From assembly GCA_035456405.1 (NCBI GenBank), contig DATIDG010000032.1, positions 23,810 to 87,809 of the forward strand: a stretch of DNA of 64,000 nt, in the 5' to 3' direction. A model generated the notes under the pieces. That model did not search any database, had not been told where the DNA came from, and saw only the letters and a list, made by a program, of their open reading frames with translations. This document shows positions 33,778-41,635 of the stretch, piece by piece. Each line of letters begins with the position of its first letter. Position 1 is the first letter of the stretch. A program made the translations under genes and the position numbers. This DNA is from JAGVSZ01 sp035456405 (GTDB lineage Bacteria > Pseudomonadota > Gammaproteobacteria > Burkholderiales > SG8-39).

Positions 33778-33966
33778 ATGAAGATCGCTGGATACGCGCT
33801 CAATGCGTGTGCGTTCGCATTCGGCGCATGGATCGCCTCGACGGCGCTCGAATCGGAGGCCGCGAGTGCGACGGACGCGCCGCCCGCGGCGGGCGGCGAT
33901 CCCGCGGATTCGACGATCGCGGCGCCGACGACCGTCGATTACGGCCCCCACCTCGAGCCGCGCTGA
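33778..33966 (+). CDS. Small hypothetical protein with N-terminal signal or anchor
   Basis: A 62-residue protein: a hydrophobic N-terminus (MKIAGYALNACAFAFGAWIA) then a short acidic, Ala/Asp/Pro-rich tail. The ATG at 33778 follows GTGAGGACGATA, giving a GAGG ribosome site six bases away; a GTG four codons earlier is possible. It could be a secreted or membrane-anchored small protein. I recognise no family. Confidence 0.45.
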   Translation: MKIAGYALNACAFAFGAWIASTALESEAASATDAPPAAGGDPADSTIAAPTTVDYGPHLEPR

Positions 33967-33978
33967 GCCTGCCCGCCG

Positions 33979-34956
33979 TCAGGGCGTGACCGGGGTCGCG
34001 CGCGGCAGCGGCATGCTCTTCGCCGCCATGATCTCGCGCAGCCGGTCGGGATAGTCGGTGATGAGGCCGTCAACGCCCCAGTCGATCAGGCGCTCTATGT
34101 CGGCGCGGTCGTTGACGGTCCAGGGCAGCACCGTGAGGCCGAGCGCTTTCGCCTCCTTGAGCGCCGCCTCGGTGAGGTCGACGTAGTTCGGCGACCAGAT
34201 CTTTCCGCCCGCCGCCTGCACCATCTTCGGCACCGAGCCGTGATCGCGGAAGCGGACGCCGGCGGTCCAGGGCGAGTCCTCGCGATGCCCGGCCTCGATG
34301 TTGTCGAGCGACTGCTGCTGCGAGGTCAGGTACGAGGCCGCGACCTCCGGTGCCTCCTCCCGCACGATCGCGAGCGTGCGCCAGTCGAACGACTGGATCG
34401 TCGTGCGCCCCGCCATGCCGTTGTCGCGGATCACCTTGATCAGCGCGCGCGTGAACGTTGCCGGGTCGGCGGTGTCCTCCGGCGCCTCCGGCGAAATCTT
34501 CGTCTCGATGTTGAAGCGCACCTCCGCGTTCCGCGCGTGGCGCGTGAGCTCGAACACCTCTTCGAGCGTGGGGACGCGCACCTTGTCCTGGCGCCGCTGG
34601 TCGGGAAACCGCTTCGAGTAGTCGCTGCCCGGGCGGATGCGGCCGACGTCGTAGCGCTGCAGCTCCCGGTAGGTCAGCTCGCGGATCGCGGGCGTGCGAC
34701 CCCTCAGCCACCGTCCGTCCGAGCCGCGCGCGATGTCCGGGTTGAGCCGGCGGTCGTGGGCGATCACCACGACGCCGTCCTCGGTGAGGCCGGCATCCAT
34801 CTCGAGGGTGGTCACGCCGATCGACAGTGCGCGCGCGAAGGCGGGCAGGGTGTTCTCTGGCGCCAGCCCGCGAGCGCCGCGGTGGCCCTGGAGGTCGAAG
34901 GCGGCGGCGGTGGTGGTCATGAGCGCGAGAGCGAGCGCGAGGGGGGGACGGAGCAC
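33979..34956 (-). CDS. Glycerophosphodiester phosphodiesterase, periplasmic (GlpQ-like)
   Basis: A 325-residue GDPD-family enzyme with a signal peptide (LALALALMTTTAAAF). Catalytic marks are QGHRGARGLAPENTLPAF (His-Arg and Glu-Asn), LEMDAGLTEDG and VIAHDRRLN. The C-terminus WTVNDRADIERLIDWGVDG is typical. It hydrolyses glycerophosphodiesters to glycerol-3-phosphate and an alcohol outside the inner membrane. It is a single gene on the minus strand, divergent from the gamma-carbonic-anhydrase-like gene. Confidence 0.9.
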   Translation of the reverse strand: MLRPPLALALALMTTTAAAFDLQGHRGARGLAPENTLPAFARALSIGVTTLEMDAGLTEDGVVVIAHDRRLNPDIARGSDGRWLRGRTPAIRELTYRELQRYDVGRIRPGSDYSKRFPDQRRQDKVRVPTLEEVFELTRHARNAEVRFNIETKISPEAPEDTADPATFTRALIKVIRDNGMAGRTTIQSFDWRTLAIVREEAPEVAASYLTSQQQSLDNIEAGHREDSPWTAGVRFRDHGSVPKMVQAAGGKIWSPNYVDLTEAALKEAKALGLTVLPWTVNDRADIERLIDWGVDGLITDYPDRLREIMAAKSMPLPRATPVTP

Positions 34957-35041
34957 GGGTTGGGCTAGAATCCGATGCGTTCGACTGCGGCGCCAAGTCT
35001 ATATCGGTGCCGCGACTTCCGACACCGCCCCGGAAACCGCC

Positions 35042-35683
35042 ATGGTGAAGGTCTACTCGATCGACGGCATTACGCCCGTGGTGCATCCCGAGGCCTACGT
35101 GCACCCGAGCGCGGTGCTGATCGGCGACGTGATCGTCGGGCCGCGCGCCTACATCGGCCCGTCGGCGAGCCTGCGCGGCGACTTCGGCCGCATCGTCGTC
35201 GAGCAGGGCGCCAACATCCAGGACTGCTGCGTCGTGCACGGCTTCCCCGGGTCGGACACGGTGATCGAGGAGGACGGCCACATCGGGCACGGCGCGATCG
35301 TGCACGGCGCACGCATCTGCCGCAACGCGCTCGTCGGCATCCACGCCGTGGTGAACGACAACGCGGTGGTCGGCGACTCGGCGATCGTCGCGGCACTCGC
35401 GTTCGTCAAGGCGGAGGCGAAGATCCCGCCGCGCTCCCTCGCGGCCGGCATCCCGGCGCAGGTGCGGCGCGAGCTGACCGAGCAGGAGCTCGCCTGGAAG
35501 GCCGACGCGACGCGCCTGTACCAGGAGCTCGCGGTGAGGAGCCTCCGCACGATGCGCGAGACCGAGGCGCTCGCCGCCGTCGAGCGGGACCGCAAGCGCC
35601 TCGCGCTGCCCGAGGTGCTCCCGCTCTCAGAGTGGAAGGCGAAGTACACGGCCGGTGGCGACGGCGGCGTGATCGAGCGATGA
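35042..35683 (+). CDS. Gamma-carbonic-anhydrase-like hexapeptide protein (PaaY/CaiE type)
   Basis: A 213-residue left-handed beta-helix protein. Hexapeptide repeats run from about residue 15 to 150, and the metal His set is visible in QDCCVVHGFPGS and EEDGHIGHGAIVHG. The C-terminal helices (ELTEQELAWKADATRLYQEL) are characteristic of PaaY and CaiE rather than of CamH. PaaY is a thioesterase that protects phenylacetate catabolism. The gene is coupled by ATGA to an HpaI-type aldolase and followed by an enoyl-CoA hydratase, which fits an aromatic or CoA-ester pathway. No other paa genes are in the window. Confidence 0.82.
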   Translation: MVKVYSIDGITPVVHPEAYVHPSAVLIGDVIVGPRAYIGPSASLRGDFGRIVVEQGANIQDCCVVHGFPGSDTVIEEDGHIGHGAIVHGARICRNALVGIHAVVNDNAVVGDSAIVAALAFVKAEAKIPPRSLAAGIPAQVRRELTEQELAWKADATRLYQELAVRSLRTMRETEALAAVERDRKRLALPEVLPLSEWKAKYTAGGDGGVIER

Positions 35684-36429
35684 CCGGGGCCCCATTCGCG
35701 ACGCGGCTGCGCCGCCGGGACCTCCTGATCGGCACGATCGTGACGCTCGCCAGCCCCGAGGTGACGGAGATCCTCTCCACCTCGGGCCTCGACTGGCTCT
35801 TCATCGACGGCGAGCACGCGCCGATCGACTTCCTGGCCGCGCAGACGCTGCTCGCCACCGCGCGCGTGCCGTGCCTGGTGCGCGTGCCGGAGGCGACCGA
35901 GGCGATGGTCAAGAAGGCCCTCGACATCGGCGCCGCCGGCGTCATCGTGCCGATGGTCAACAGCGCGCAGCAGGCGCGGGCGGTCGTCAGCTTCTGCAAG
36001 TACCCGCCGCGCGGCGTGCGCGGCGTGGGGCGCGTGCGGGCGCAGGGCTACGGTTTCGACTTCGCCCGCTACATGGCCAGCGCGAACGACGAGACCGTGG
36101 TCGTCGTGCAGTGCGAGCACATCGCCGCGGTCGAGGCGATCGACGCGATCGTCGCGGTCGAGGGCGTCGACGCGGTGCTGGTGGGGCCCTACGACCTGTC
36201 GGGCAGCATGGGTCTGCTCGGTCAGGTGGAGCATCCCGACGTGCTCGCCGCGATCGCGCGCGTCGCCGAGGCCTGCGGCAAGGCCGGCCGCGCGCTCGGC
36301 ATCTTCACCGCCGAGGCGGCGAAGATGAAACCGTTCATCGCGCAGGGCTACACGCTGGTGGCCGTCGGGGTCGACGTGGCCGCGCTCGGCGACGCGGCAC
36401 GCGCGACTGTCGGGACACTGCGCGGCTAG
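35680..36429 (+). CDS. HpcH/HpaI-family aldolase
   Basis: A 249-residue class II pyruvate-dependent aldolase of the HpcH/HpaI group. The active-site marks are FIDGEHAPID (Glu-His), VRVPEATEAMVKKALDIGA and GPYDLSGSMG with metal-binding residues. HpaI cleaves 4-hydroxy-2-oxo-heptanedioate to pyruvate and succinic semialdehyde in homoprotocatechuate degradation; homologues act on other hydroxy-keto acids, so the substrate is not certain. The ATG overlaps the stop of the preceding gene. Confidence 0.87.
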   Translation: MTGAPFATRLRRRDLLIGTIVTLASPEVTEILSTSGLDWLFIDGEHAPIDFLAAQTLLATARVPCLVRVPEATEAMVKKALDIGAAGVIVPMVNSAQQARAVVSFCKYPPRGVRGVGRVRAQGYGFDFARYMASANDETVVVVQCEHIAAVEAIDAIVAVEGVDAVLVGPYDLSGSMGLLGQVEHPDVLAAIARVAEACGKAGRALGIFTAEAAKMKPFIAQGYTLVAVGVDVAALGDAARATVGTLRG

Positions 36430-36481
36430 GCACGGCGGAACGCGCGCACTCTTCATTCTTCCAATTCACGGAGCGCAGCGA

Positions 36482-37255
36482 ATGTACGACAACATCCTCG
36501 TCGAGACCCGCGGCCGCGTCGGCCTCGTGACCCTCAACCGCCCGAAGGCGCTCAACGCGCTCAACGACCAGCTGATGAATGAGCTGGGCGACGCACTCGC
36601 GAAGTTCGAGTCCGACGAGAACATCGGCGCGATCGTCCTCACCGGAAGCGACAAGGCGTTCGCCGCCGGCGCCGACATCGGCGCAATGAAGGACTGGGGC
36701 TACATGGACGTCTACAAGTCCGAGTACATCACGCGCAACTGGGAGGCGCTGAAGCGGGTGCGCAAGCCGGTGGTCGCCGCGGTGGCGGGCTACGCGCTCG
36801 GCGGGGGGTGCGAGCTCGCGCTGATGTGCGACATCGTGATTGCGGCGGACACGGCGAAGTTCGGCCAGCCCGAGATCAAGCTCGGCGTCATTCCGGGCGC
36901 TGGCGGCACCCAGCGCCTGCCGCGCGCGGTCGGCAAGTCCAAGGCGATGGACATGATCCTCACCGCGCGCAACATGGACGCGCCGGAGGCCGAGCGCGCC
37001 GGACTCGTGTCGCGCATCGTCCCCGCAGGCAAGCTCCTCGACGAGGCGCTTGCGGTCGCGAATACCATCTGCGAGTTCTCGCTGCCCGTGGTGATGGCGG
37101 CGAAGGAGTCCGTCAACCGCGCCTACGAAACCTCGCTCGCGGAGGGCGTGCTCTTCGAGCGCCGCGCCTTCCACTCGCTGTTCGCCACCGAGGACCAGAA
37201 GGAGGGGATGCGGGCGTTCGTGGAGAAGCGCAAGCCCGCGTTCAAGCATCGCTGA
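36482..37255 (+). CDS. Enoyl-CoA hydratase
   Basis: A 257-residue crotonase-fold hydratase of normal length. The oxyanion and catalytic motifs are intact: ADIGAMKDW, GGGCELALMCD (first catalytic Glu) and QPEIKLGVIPGAGGTQRLP (second catalytic Glu). It hydrates enoyl-CoA in fatty-acid or aromatic-acid beta-oxidation and resembles PaaF/FadB1-type enzymes. The start ATG follows ACGGAGCGCAGCGA. A CACAGAG-type repeat element follows its stop. Confidence 0.9.
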   Translation: MYDNILVETRGRVGLVTLNRPKALNALNDQLMNELGDALAKFESDENIGAIVLTGSDKAFAAGADIGAMKDWGYMDVYKSEYITRNWEALKRVRKPVVAAVAGYALGGGCELALMCDIVIAADTAKFGQPEIKLGVIPGAGGTQRLPRAVGKSKAMDMILTARNMDAPEAERAGLVSRIVPAGKLLDEALAVANTICEFSLPVVMAAKESVNRAYETSLAEGVLFERRAFHSLFATEDQKEGMRAFVEKRKPAFKHR

Positions 37256-37259
37256 CGAG

Positions 37260-37351
37260 AGAGGCTTTGCCACAGAGGGCACAGAGATCACAGAGAGAAG
37301 CCGAACATCAAGGTAGCGCAAGCCTTGCCCTTTCTCTGTGTCCTCCGTGGC
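37260..37351 (+). repeat. Intergenic inverted-repeat element, CACAGAG type, copy 2
   Basis: It opens AGAGGCTTTGCCACAGAGGG, close to the AGAAGGCTTT edge of the CGCAAAG copies. The left arm runs to about 37297. The right arm (37332-37351) is TTCTCTGTGTCCTCCGTGGC, and the element ends GTGGCTAG, like copy 1. The right arm overlaps the first codons of the following MFS gene if its GTG starts are used. Confidence 0.7.
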
Positions 37352-38534
37352 TAGTTCTCCGGCTCGTCTCATCGCGTGGGTGTGCCTCGCCCACGTCTTC
37401 AGCATGACCGGCTTCGCCACGTACCCGGCGCTCCTGCCGAGGCTGCAGGCCGAGTGGGCGCTGTCGAACACCGAAGCAGGGCTGGTGAGCGGACTCTTCT
37501 TCGCCGGGTACATGGCGGCGGTGCCGGTGCTCACTGCGCTCACCGACCGGCTCGACGCGCGCCGCATCTACGCCGTCGCCAGCATCGTCGCCGCGGCGGG
37601 CACGGCGGGCTTCGCCCATCTGGCCGGCGGCGCGATCGTCGGGGGGCTGTGCCAGCTGCTCGTCGGCGTCGGGATCGCGGGCACGTACATGCCCGGCCTG
37701 CGCGCCCTGACCGACAACACGCACGGCCCGGCGCAGACCCGCGCGGTCTCGTTCTACACCGCGTTCTTCGGCGTCGGGGTGAGCCTGTCGCTCGTGCTCG
37801 CGCAGCAGATCGCCGACGCATACGGGTGGCGGTGGGCGTTCGGCGTCGCTGCAGTCGGGCCGCTCGTCGCGGCGGCGATGGTTCTCGTGGCGCTGCCCCC
37901 GCGGCCGGCGCGCGGCGCGCTCGCGACCACGAAGCTGCTCGACTTCCGGCCGGTGCTCGCGAATCGCGACGCGAGCCGCTACATCTTCGGCTACGCGGTG
38001 CACTGCTGGGAACTGTTCGGGTCGCGCTCGTGGATGGTCGCGTTCCTGACCTTCGCGCAGAGCATCGTCCCGGCCCCGCTGTCGCCGGCCGCCATCCATG
38101 CGGTGGCCAACCTCGGCTCGCCGATCGCGAGCATCGTCGGCAACGAGGCCGCGCTGCGCGTCGGGCGCGCACGCGTGATCGCGGCCGGGATGATGCTCTC
38201 GGGCGCGCTCACCTGCGCGTTCGGTTTCGGCGCCGCGCTCCCGTGGCTGGTCGTCTCCGCGCTCGTGGTGCTGCACATGCTGCTGGTCATGAGCGATTCC
38301 TCGACGCTGACCGCAGGCATGGTCGCCGCCGCCGATCCGCGGCTGAAGGGCGCGACGATGGCGGTGCACTCGACGCTCGGATTCGGCACGGGCTTCGTGT
38401 CGCCGCTCGTGTTCGGCGCCGCGCTCGACCTCGCGGGCGGCAACCGGTCGGTCGTGGCGTGGGGAATCGCGTTCGCGACGCTGGGCGTCGGCGCGCTGCT
38501 CGCGCCGGCGCTCCTCGGCTTCAACCGGCGATGA
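37338..38534 (+). CDS. MFS transporter (YbfB/CynX-like)
   Basis: A 398-residue, 12-helix major facilitator. The loop 2-3 motif ALTDRLDARRIYAVAS and YMPGLRALTDNT near helix 4 are seen, and the protein is of standard length. The start is uncertain: GTG at 37338 and 37347 both lie within the right arm of the repeat element, and GTG at 37380 would begin just before the first helix. The gene overlaps the next MFS gene by ATGA, and the two transporters are only distantly similar, so this is not a recent duplication. The substrate is unknown. Confidence 0.8.
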   Translation: MSSVASSPARLIAWVCLAHVFSMTGFATYPALLPRLQAEWALSNTEAGLVSGLFFAGYMAAVPVLTALTDRLDARRIYAVASIVAAAGTAGFAHLAGGAIVGGLCQLLVGVGIAGTYMPGLRALTDNTHGPAQTRAVSFYTAFFGVGVSLSLVLAQQIADAYGWRWAFGVAAVGPLVAAAMVLVALPPRPARGALATTKLLDFRPVLANRDASRYIFGYAVHCWELFGSRSWMVAFLTFAQSIVPAPLSPAAIHAVANLGSPIASIVGNEAALRVGRARVIAAGMMLSGALTCAFGFGAALPWLVVSALVVLHMLLVMSDSSTLTAGMVAAADPRLKGATMAVHSTLGFGTGFVSPLVFGAALDLAGGNRSVVAWGIAFATLGVGALLAPALLGFNRR

Positions 38535-39742
38535 CCGTCCGGTCGCAGCGGCGCGAGCGCTGGCTGCTCGTCACGCTCGCGGCCGTCCAGTTCGCCGCGG
38601 TCCTCGACTTCATGATTCCGATGCCACTCGGCGCGCAGCTGATGCGTCTGTTCGACCTCACGCCGACGCAATTCGGCATGCTCGTGTCCGTCTACATGGT
38701 CACGGCCTCGGCGGTGGGGTTCGCAGTGTCGTTCGTGGTGGACCGCTTCGACCGCCGCGTGGTGCTCCTCGCGCTCTGCGCGTGCTTCACCGCCACCACC
38801 GTGCTGACCGCGACTGCGCAGAGCTACGCCTGGCTCCTCGCCGCGCGCGCGACGGCCGGCGCGTTCGGGGGCGTGCTCACGGCGACGGTGCTCGCGATCG
38901 TCGGCGACACGATCTCCGAGGGCCGCCGCGGCCGCGCGCTCGGCCTGGTCATGAGCGGGCCGTCGTTCGCGTCGATTTTCGGCATCCCGATCTCGATCTG
39001 GCTCGCCGCATGGGCGTCCTGGCGAGCGCCGTTCTTCTTCAACACCCTGCTGTGCACGGCGATCCTTGCCGGGGCGTTCCTGACGGTGCCGCACGTCCAC
39101 GCGCACGTCGAAGCGGCGCGCAGCCGCTCGGCGCTCAACCAGATCGCCGCCGTGTTCGGGCGCCGGAACCACCTGCGCGCGTTCGGGCTGACGATCGCGC
39201 TCAACTTCTCCGGTTTCCTGATCGTCCCGTTCATTGCGCCGTACTTCGTTGCGAACGTCGGGATAACCGAGTCCGAGCTGCCGGTGACCTACTTCTTCGG
39301 CGGCGTGGCGGCGCTCCTGTTCGTGCGCTACGTCGGCCGGCTGACCGATTTGCACGGGCGGCGGCGGACGTTCGTGCTGGTCGCCGGCGCGTCCACGCTG
39401 GCGACGCTCGTCGCTACGCATCTGCCGCCGGTCGCGCTGTGGGGCGCGGTGCTCGCGCAGATGCTGGTGATGTCGAGCTTTCCCGGACGCTACGTGCCGG
39501 CGATGGCCATCCTGCAGGCCGCGGTGGTGCCGGAGCTGCGCGGGAGCTTCATGAGCCTCAATGCCGCGCTTCAGCAGCTCTCGGCCGGAGTGGCGTCGGT
39601 CGTCGCGGCCGCGATGGTGGGCCGTGGCACGGGCGGGGAGCTGACCGGATTCGGGACAGTGGGGTGGCTGTCGATTCTCGCGACCGGCTTCGCGATCGCG
39701 CTGGCGACGACGGTGCGGCCGGCGGCGCGCCCGCCGACCTGA
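38531..39742 (+). CDS. MFS transporter, DHA1-like (arabinose-efflux type)
   Basis: A 403-residue 12-helix MFS protein. It has FVVDRFDRRVVLLAL in loop 2-3, RATAGAFGGVLTATVLAIVGD in helices 4-5 and VGRLTDLHGRRRTFVL in loop 8-9. The antiporter-like pattern suggests a drug or metabolite exporter. It is translationally coupled by ATGA to the preceding MFS gene, an unusual tandem of two carriers. A 219-base gap follows before the ThDP enzyme. Confidence 0.85.
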   Translation: MTVRSQRRERWLLVTLAAVQFAAVLDFMIPMPLGAQLMRLFDLTPTQFGMLVSVYMVTASAVGFAVSFVVDRFDRRVVLLALCACFTATTVLTATAQSYAWLLAARATAGAFGGVLTATVLAIVGDTISEGRRGRALGLVMSGPSFASIFGIPISIWLAAWASWRAPFFFNTLLCTAILAGAFLTVPHVHAHVEAARSRSALNQIAAVFGRRNHLRAFGLTIALNFSGFLIVPFIAPYFVANVGITESELPVTYFFGGVAALLFVRYVGRLTDLHGRRRTFVLVAGASTLATLVATHLPPVALWGAVLAQMLVMSSFPGRYVPAMAILQAAVVPELRGSFMSLNAALQQLSAGVASVVAAAMVGRGTGGELTGFGTVGWLSILATGFAIALATTVRPAARPPT

Positions 39743-39847
39743 GCGCGCACCCGGCGCCGATTCGCTTTTCCGGCCACCGTTCTTACGCTACGCTCCGCCA
39801 CGGGCCTGCGACGACGCATCGCGGGCTCGCCGCCCGAGGAGGCAACG

Positions 39848-39940
39848 ATGTTCTGCTCAGCCGGTCAGACCTTCGCCGCCACCTCGGTGCGTCAGCGGGA
39901 GGGGCATCAGGTTCGTCGACCGACGTCGGATGTCGCTTGA
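39848..39940 (+). CDS. Possible 30-codon leader ORF (tentative)
   Basis: ATG at 39848 follows a strong ribosome site (GAGGAGGCAACG) and opens a 30-residue frame that ends 21 bases before the ThDP-enzyme ATG. The peptide begins MFCSAGQTF and is Arg-rich toward its end. The ribosome site is better than that of the downstream gene, so it could be a translated leader controlling it, or a chance frame. Confidence 0.25.
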   Translation: MFCSAGQTFAATSVRQREGHQVRRPTSDVA

Positions 39941-39961
39941 AGGTTTCCCAGGAACACGGCG

Positions 39962-41635
39962 ATGATGGCTGAAGGCGCACCCACCGCCGGGGGCCTGCTG
40001 CTCGACGCGCTCGCCGCGCACGGCGTCGCGCACTTCTTCGCCAACGCCGGCACCGACTTCCCGCCCGTGATCGAGGCGTTCGCGCGCGGGCCCGCGGCGG
40101 GCGTCGCATGGCCCCGGCCGATGGTTGTCCCGCACGAGAGCGTCGCGATCGGCATGGCGCACGGCTACTATCTCCTCACCGGCCGGCCGCAGGCGGTGAT
40201 GGTGCACGTCAACGTCGGCACCGCGAACTGCCTCAACAACCTCATCAACGCCGCGCGCGACAACGTGCCGATCCTGCTGCTCGCGGGGCGCACGCCGGTG
40301 ACCGAGCGCGGCCGCACGGGCTCGCGCACGCGGCCGATCCACTGGGCGCAGGAGATGTTCGACCAGGCCGGGATGCTGCGGGAGATCGTCAAGTGGGACT
40401 ACGAGCTGCGCTACCCCGAGCAGGCGGCCGACGCAGTGTGTCGCGCCGTCGAGATCGCAATGACGCCGCCGCGGGGGCCTGTCTATCTCGTGCTGCCGCG
40501 CGAGGCGCTCGCGGGCGAGGTCCCCGCGGGCGTAGATATCTCGCCGCGCCCTGTTCCCGCCGCGCCGCGGCCCGACGCGGAAGCGGTGGCGCGCCTAGCG
40601 CAGTGGCTTGCGGAGGCCGAGTCCCCGCTCGTGATTGCCTCCGCGTCGGGCCGCGACCCCGCCGCCGTGCCCGCGCTAGCGCACCTGGCGGAGCGGTTCG
40701 GGATCGGGGTCGTCTCCGCCTGGCCGCGCTACGTGAACCTGCCCGCGGGACATCCGATGCATCTCGGTTACGCCCCCGGCGACGCGCTGCGCGAGGCCGA
40801 TTTCGTCGTCGTGCTCGAGAGCGACGTGCCGTGGTTCCCGAATCTCGAGTCGCCGCGCGCCGGAGCGCGCATTGTGCATGTGGGCGTCGATCCGACCTTC
40901 GCGCGCTACCCGATGCGCAGCTTCCCGAGCGATCTGGCGATCGCGGGCGAGCCGCGCATCGTGCTGGAGGCTCTCGCGGCGGAGCTCGGCTCGCGCGCCG
41001 GCGCTGCGCGGGTGGAGGCGCGCCGGGCGGCGAGCGCAGCGCGCGCGGCGAAGCGGCGTCCGCAGGCGCATGCGACCGACCCGATCACGCCGGAGTGGAT
41101 CAGCCGCTGCATCGGCGAGGCGAAGGGCGACGACGCCATCGTGATCAACGAGTACCCGCTGCGGCTCGACCACTGCCCGTTCGAGCGGCCGGGAAGCTAC
41201 TTCGGCCTGTCGCCCGCGGGCGGTCTCGGCTGGGGCCTCGGGGCGGCGCTCGGGGCGAAGCTCGCAGCGCCGGAGCGCCTGGTGATCGCGACGCTCGGCG
41301 ACGGCGCATACGTGTTCGCCAACCCGACGGCGGGCCACTGGGCGGCGCGTGCGTACGACCTGCCGATCCTGACGGTCGTGTACAACAACTCGCGCTGGGC
41401 GGCGGTGCGCAACTCGACCATCGCGATGTACAAGGACGGCGCCGCCGCGCGCGCCGGCGGGACGCTGCTCGCGGATCTCAGCCCGAGCCCGGACTACGCA
41501 AAGCTCGTGGGGGCGCACGGCGGCTACGGCGAGCGCGTCGACCGCGCCGAGGCGCTGCCCGGGGCGCTCGCTCGCGCGATCGCCGAAACGCGCCGTGGAC
41601 GGCAGGCGCTGCTCGACGTCGTCTGCGAATACTAG
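39962..41635 (+). CDS. Thiamine-diphosphate-dependent enzyme (benzoylformate decarboxylase/acetolactate synthase-like)
   Basis: A 557-residue ThDP enzyme with the usual three domains. The N-terminal Glu that activates ThDP is in VVPHESVAIGMAHGYY. The cofactor motif runs from GDGAYVFANP near residue 447 to YNN about 28 residues later. The family includes benzoylformate decarboxylase, oxalyl-CoA decarboxylase and acetolactate synthase; sequence alone does not choose between them. There is no FAD-type or CoA-type signature that I can name. Its 3' end overlaps the convergent amidohydrolase by four bases, and both sit beside a flavin monooxygenase, suggesting an aromatic or keto-acid module. Confidence 0.85.
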   Translation: MMAEGAPTAGGLLLDALAAHGVAHFFANAGTDFPPVIEAFARGPAAGVAWPRPMVVPHESVAIGMAHGYYLLTGRPQAVMVHVNVGTANCLNNLINAARDNVPILLLAGRTPVTERGRTGSRTRPIHWAQEMFDQAGMLREIVKWDYELRYPEQAADAVCRAVEIAMTPPRGPVYLVLPREALAGEVPAGVDISPRPVPAAPRPDAEAVARLAQWLAEAESPLVIASASGRDPAAVPALAHLAERFGIGVVSAWPRYVNLPAGHPMHLGYAPGDALREADFVVVLESDVPWFPNLESPRAGARIVHVGVDPTFARYPMRSFPSDLAIAGEPRIVLEALAAELGSRAGAARVEARRAASAARAAKRRPQAHATDPITPEWISRCIGEAKGDDAIVINEYPLRLDHCPFERPGSYFGLSPAGGLGWGLGAALGAKLAAPERLVIATLGDGAYVFANPTAGHWAARAYDLPILTVVYNNSRWAAVRNSTIAMYKDGAAARAGGTLLADLSPSPDYAKLVGAHGGYGERVDRAEALPGALARAIAETRRGRQALLDVVCEY

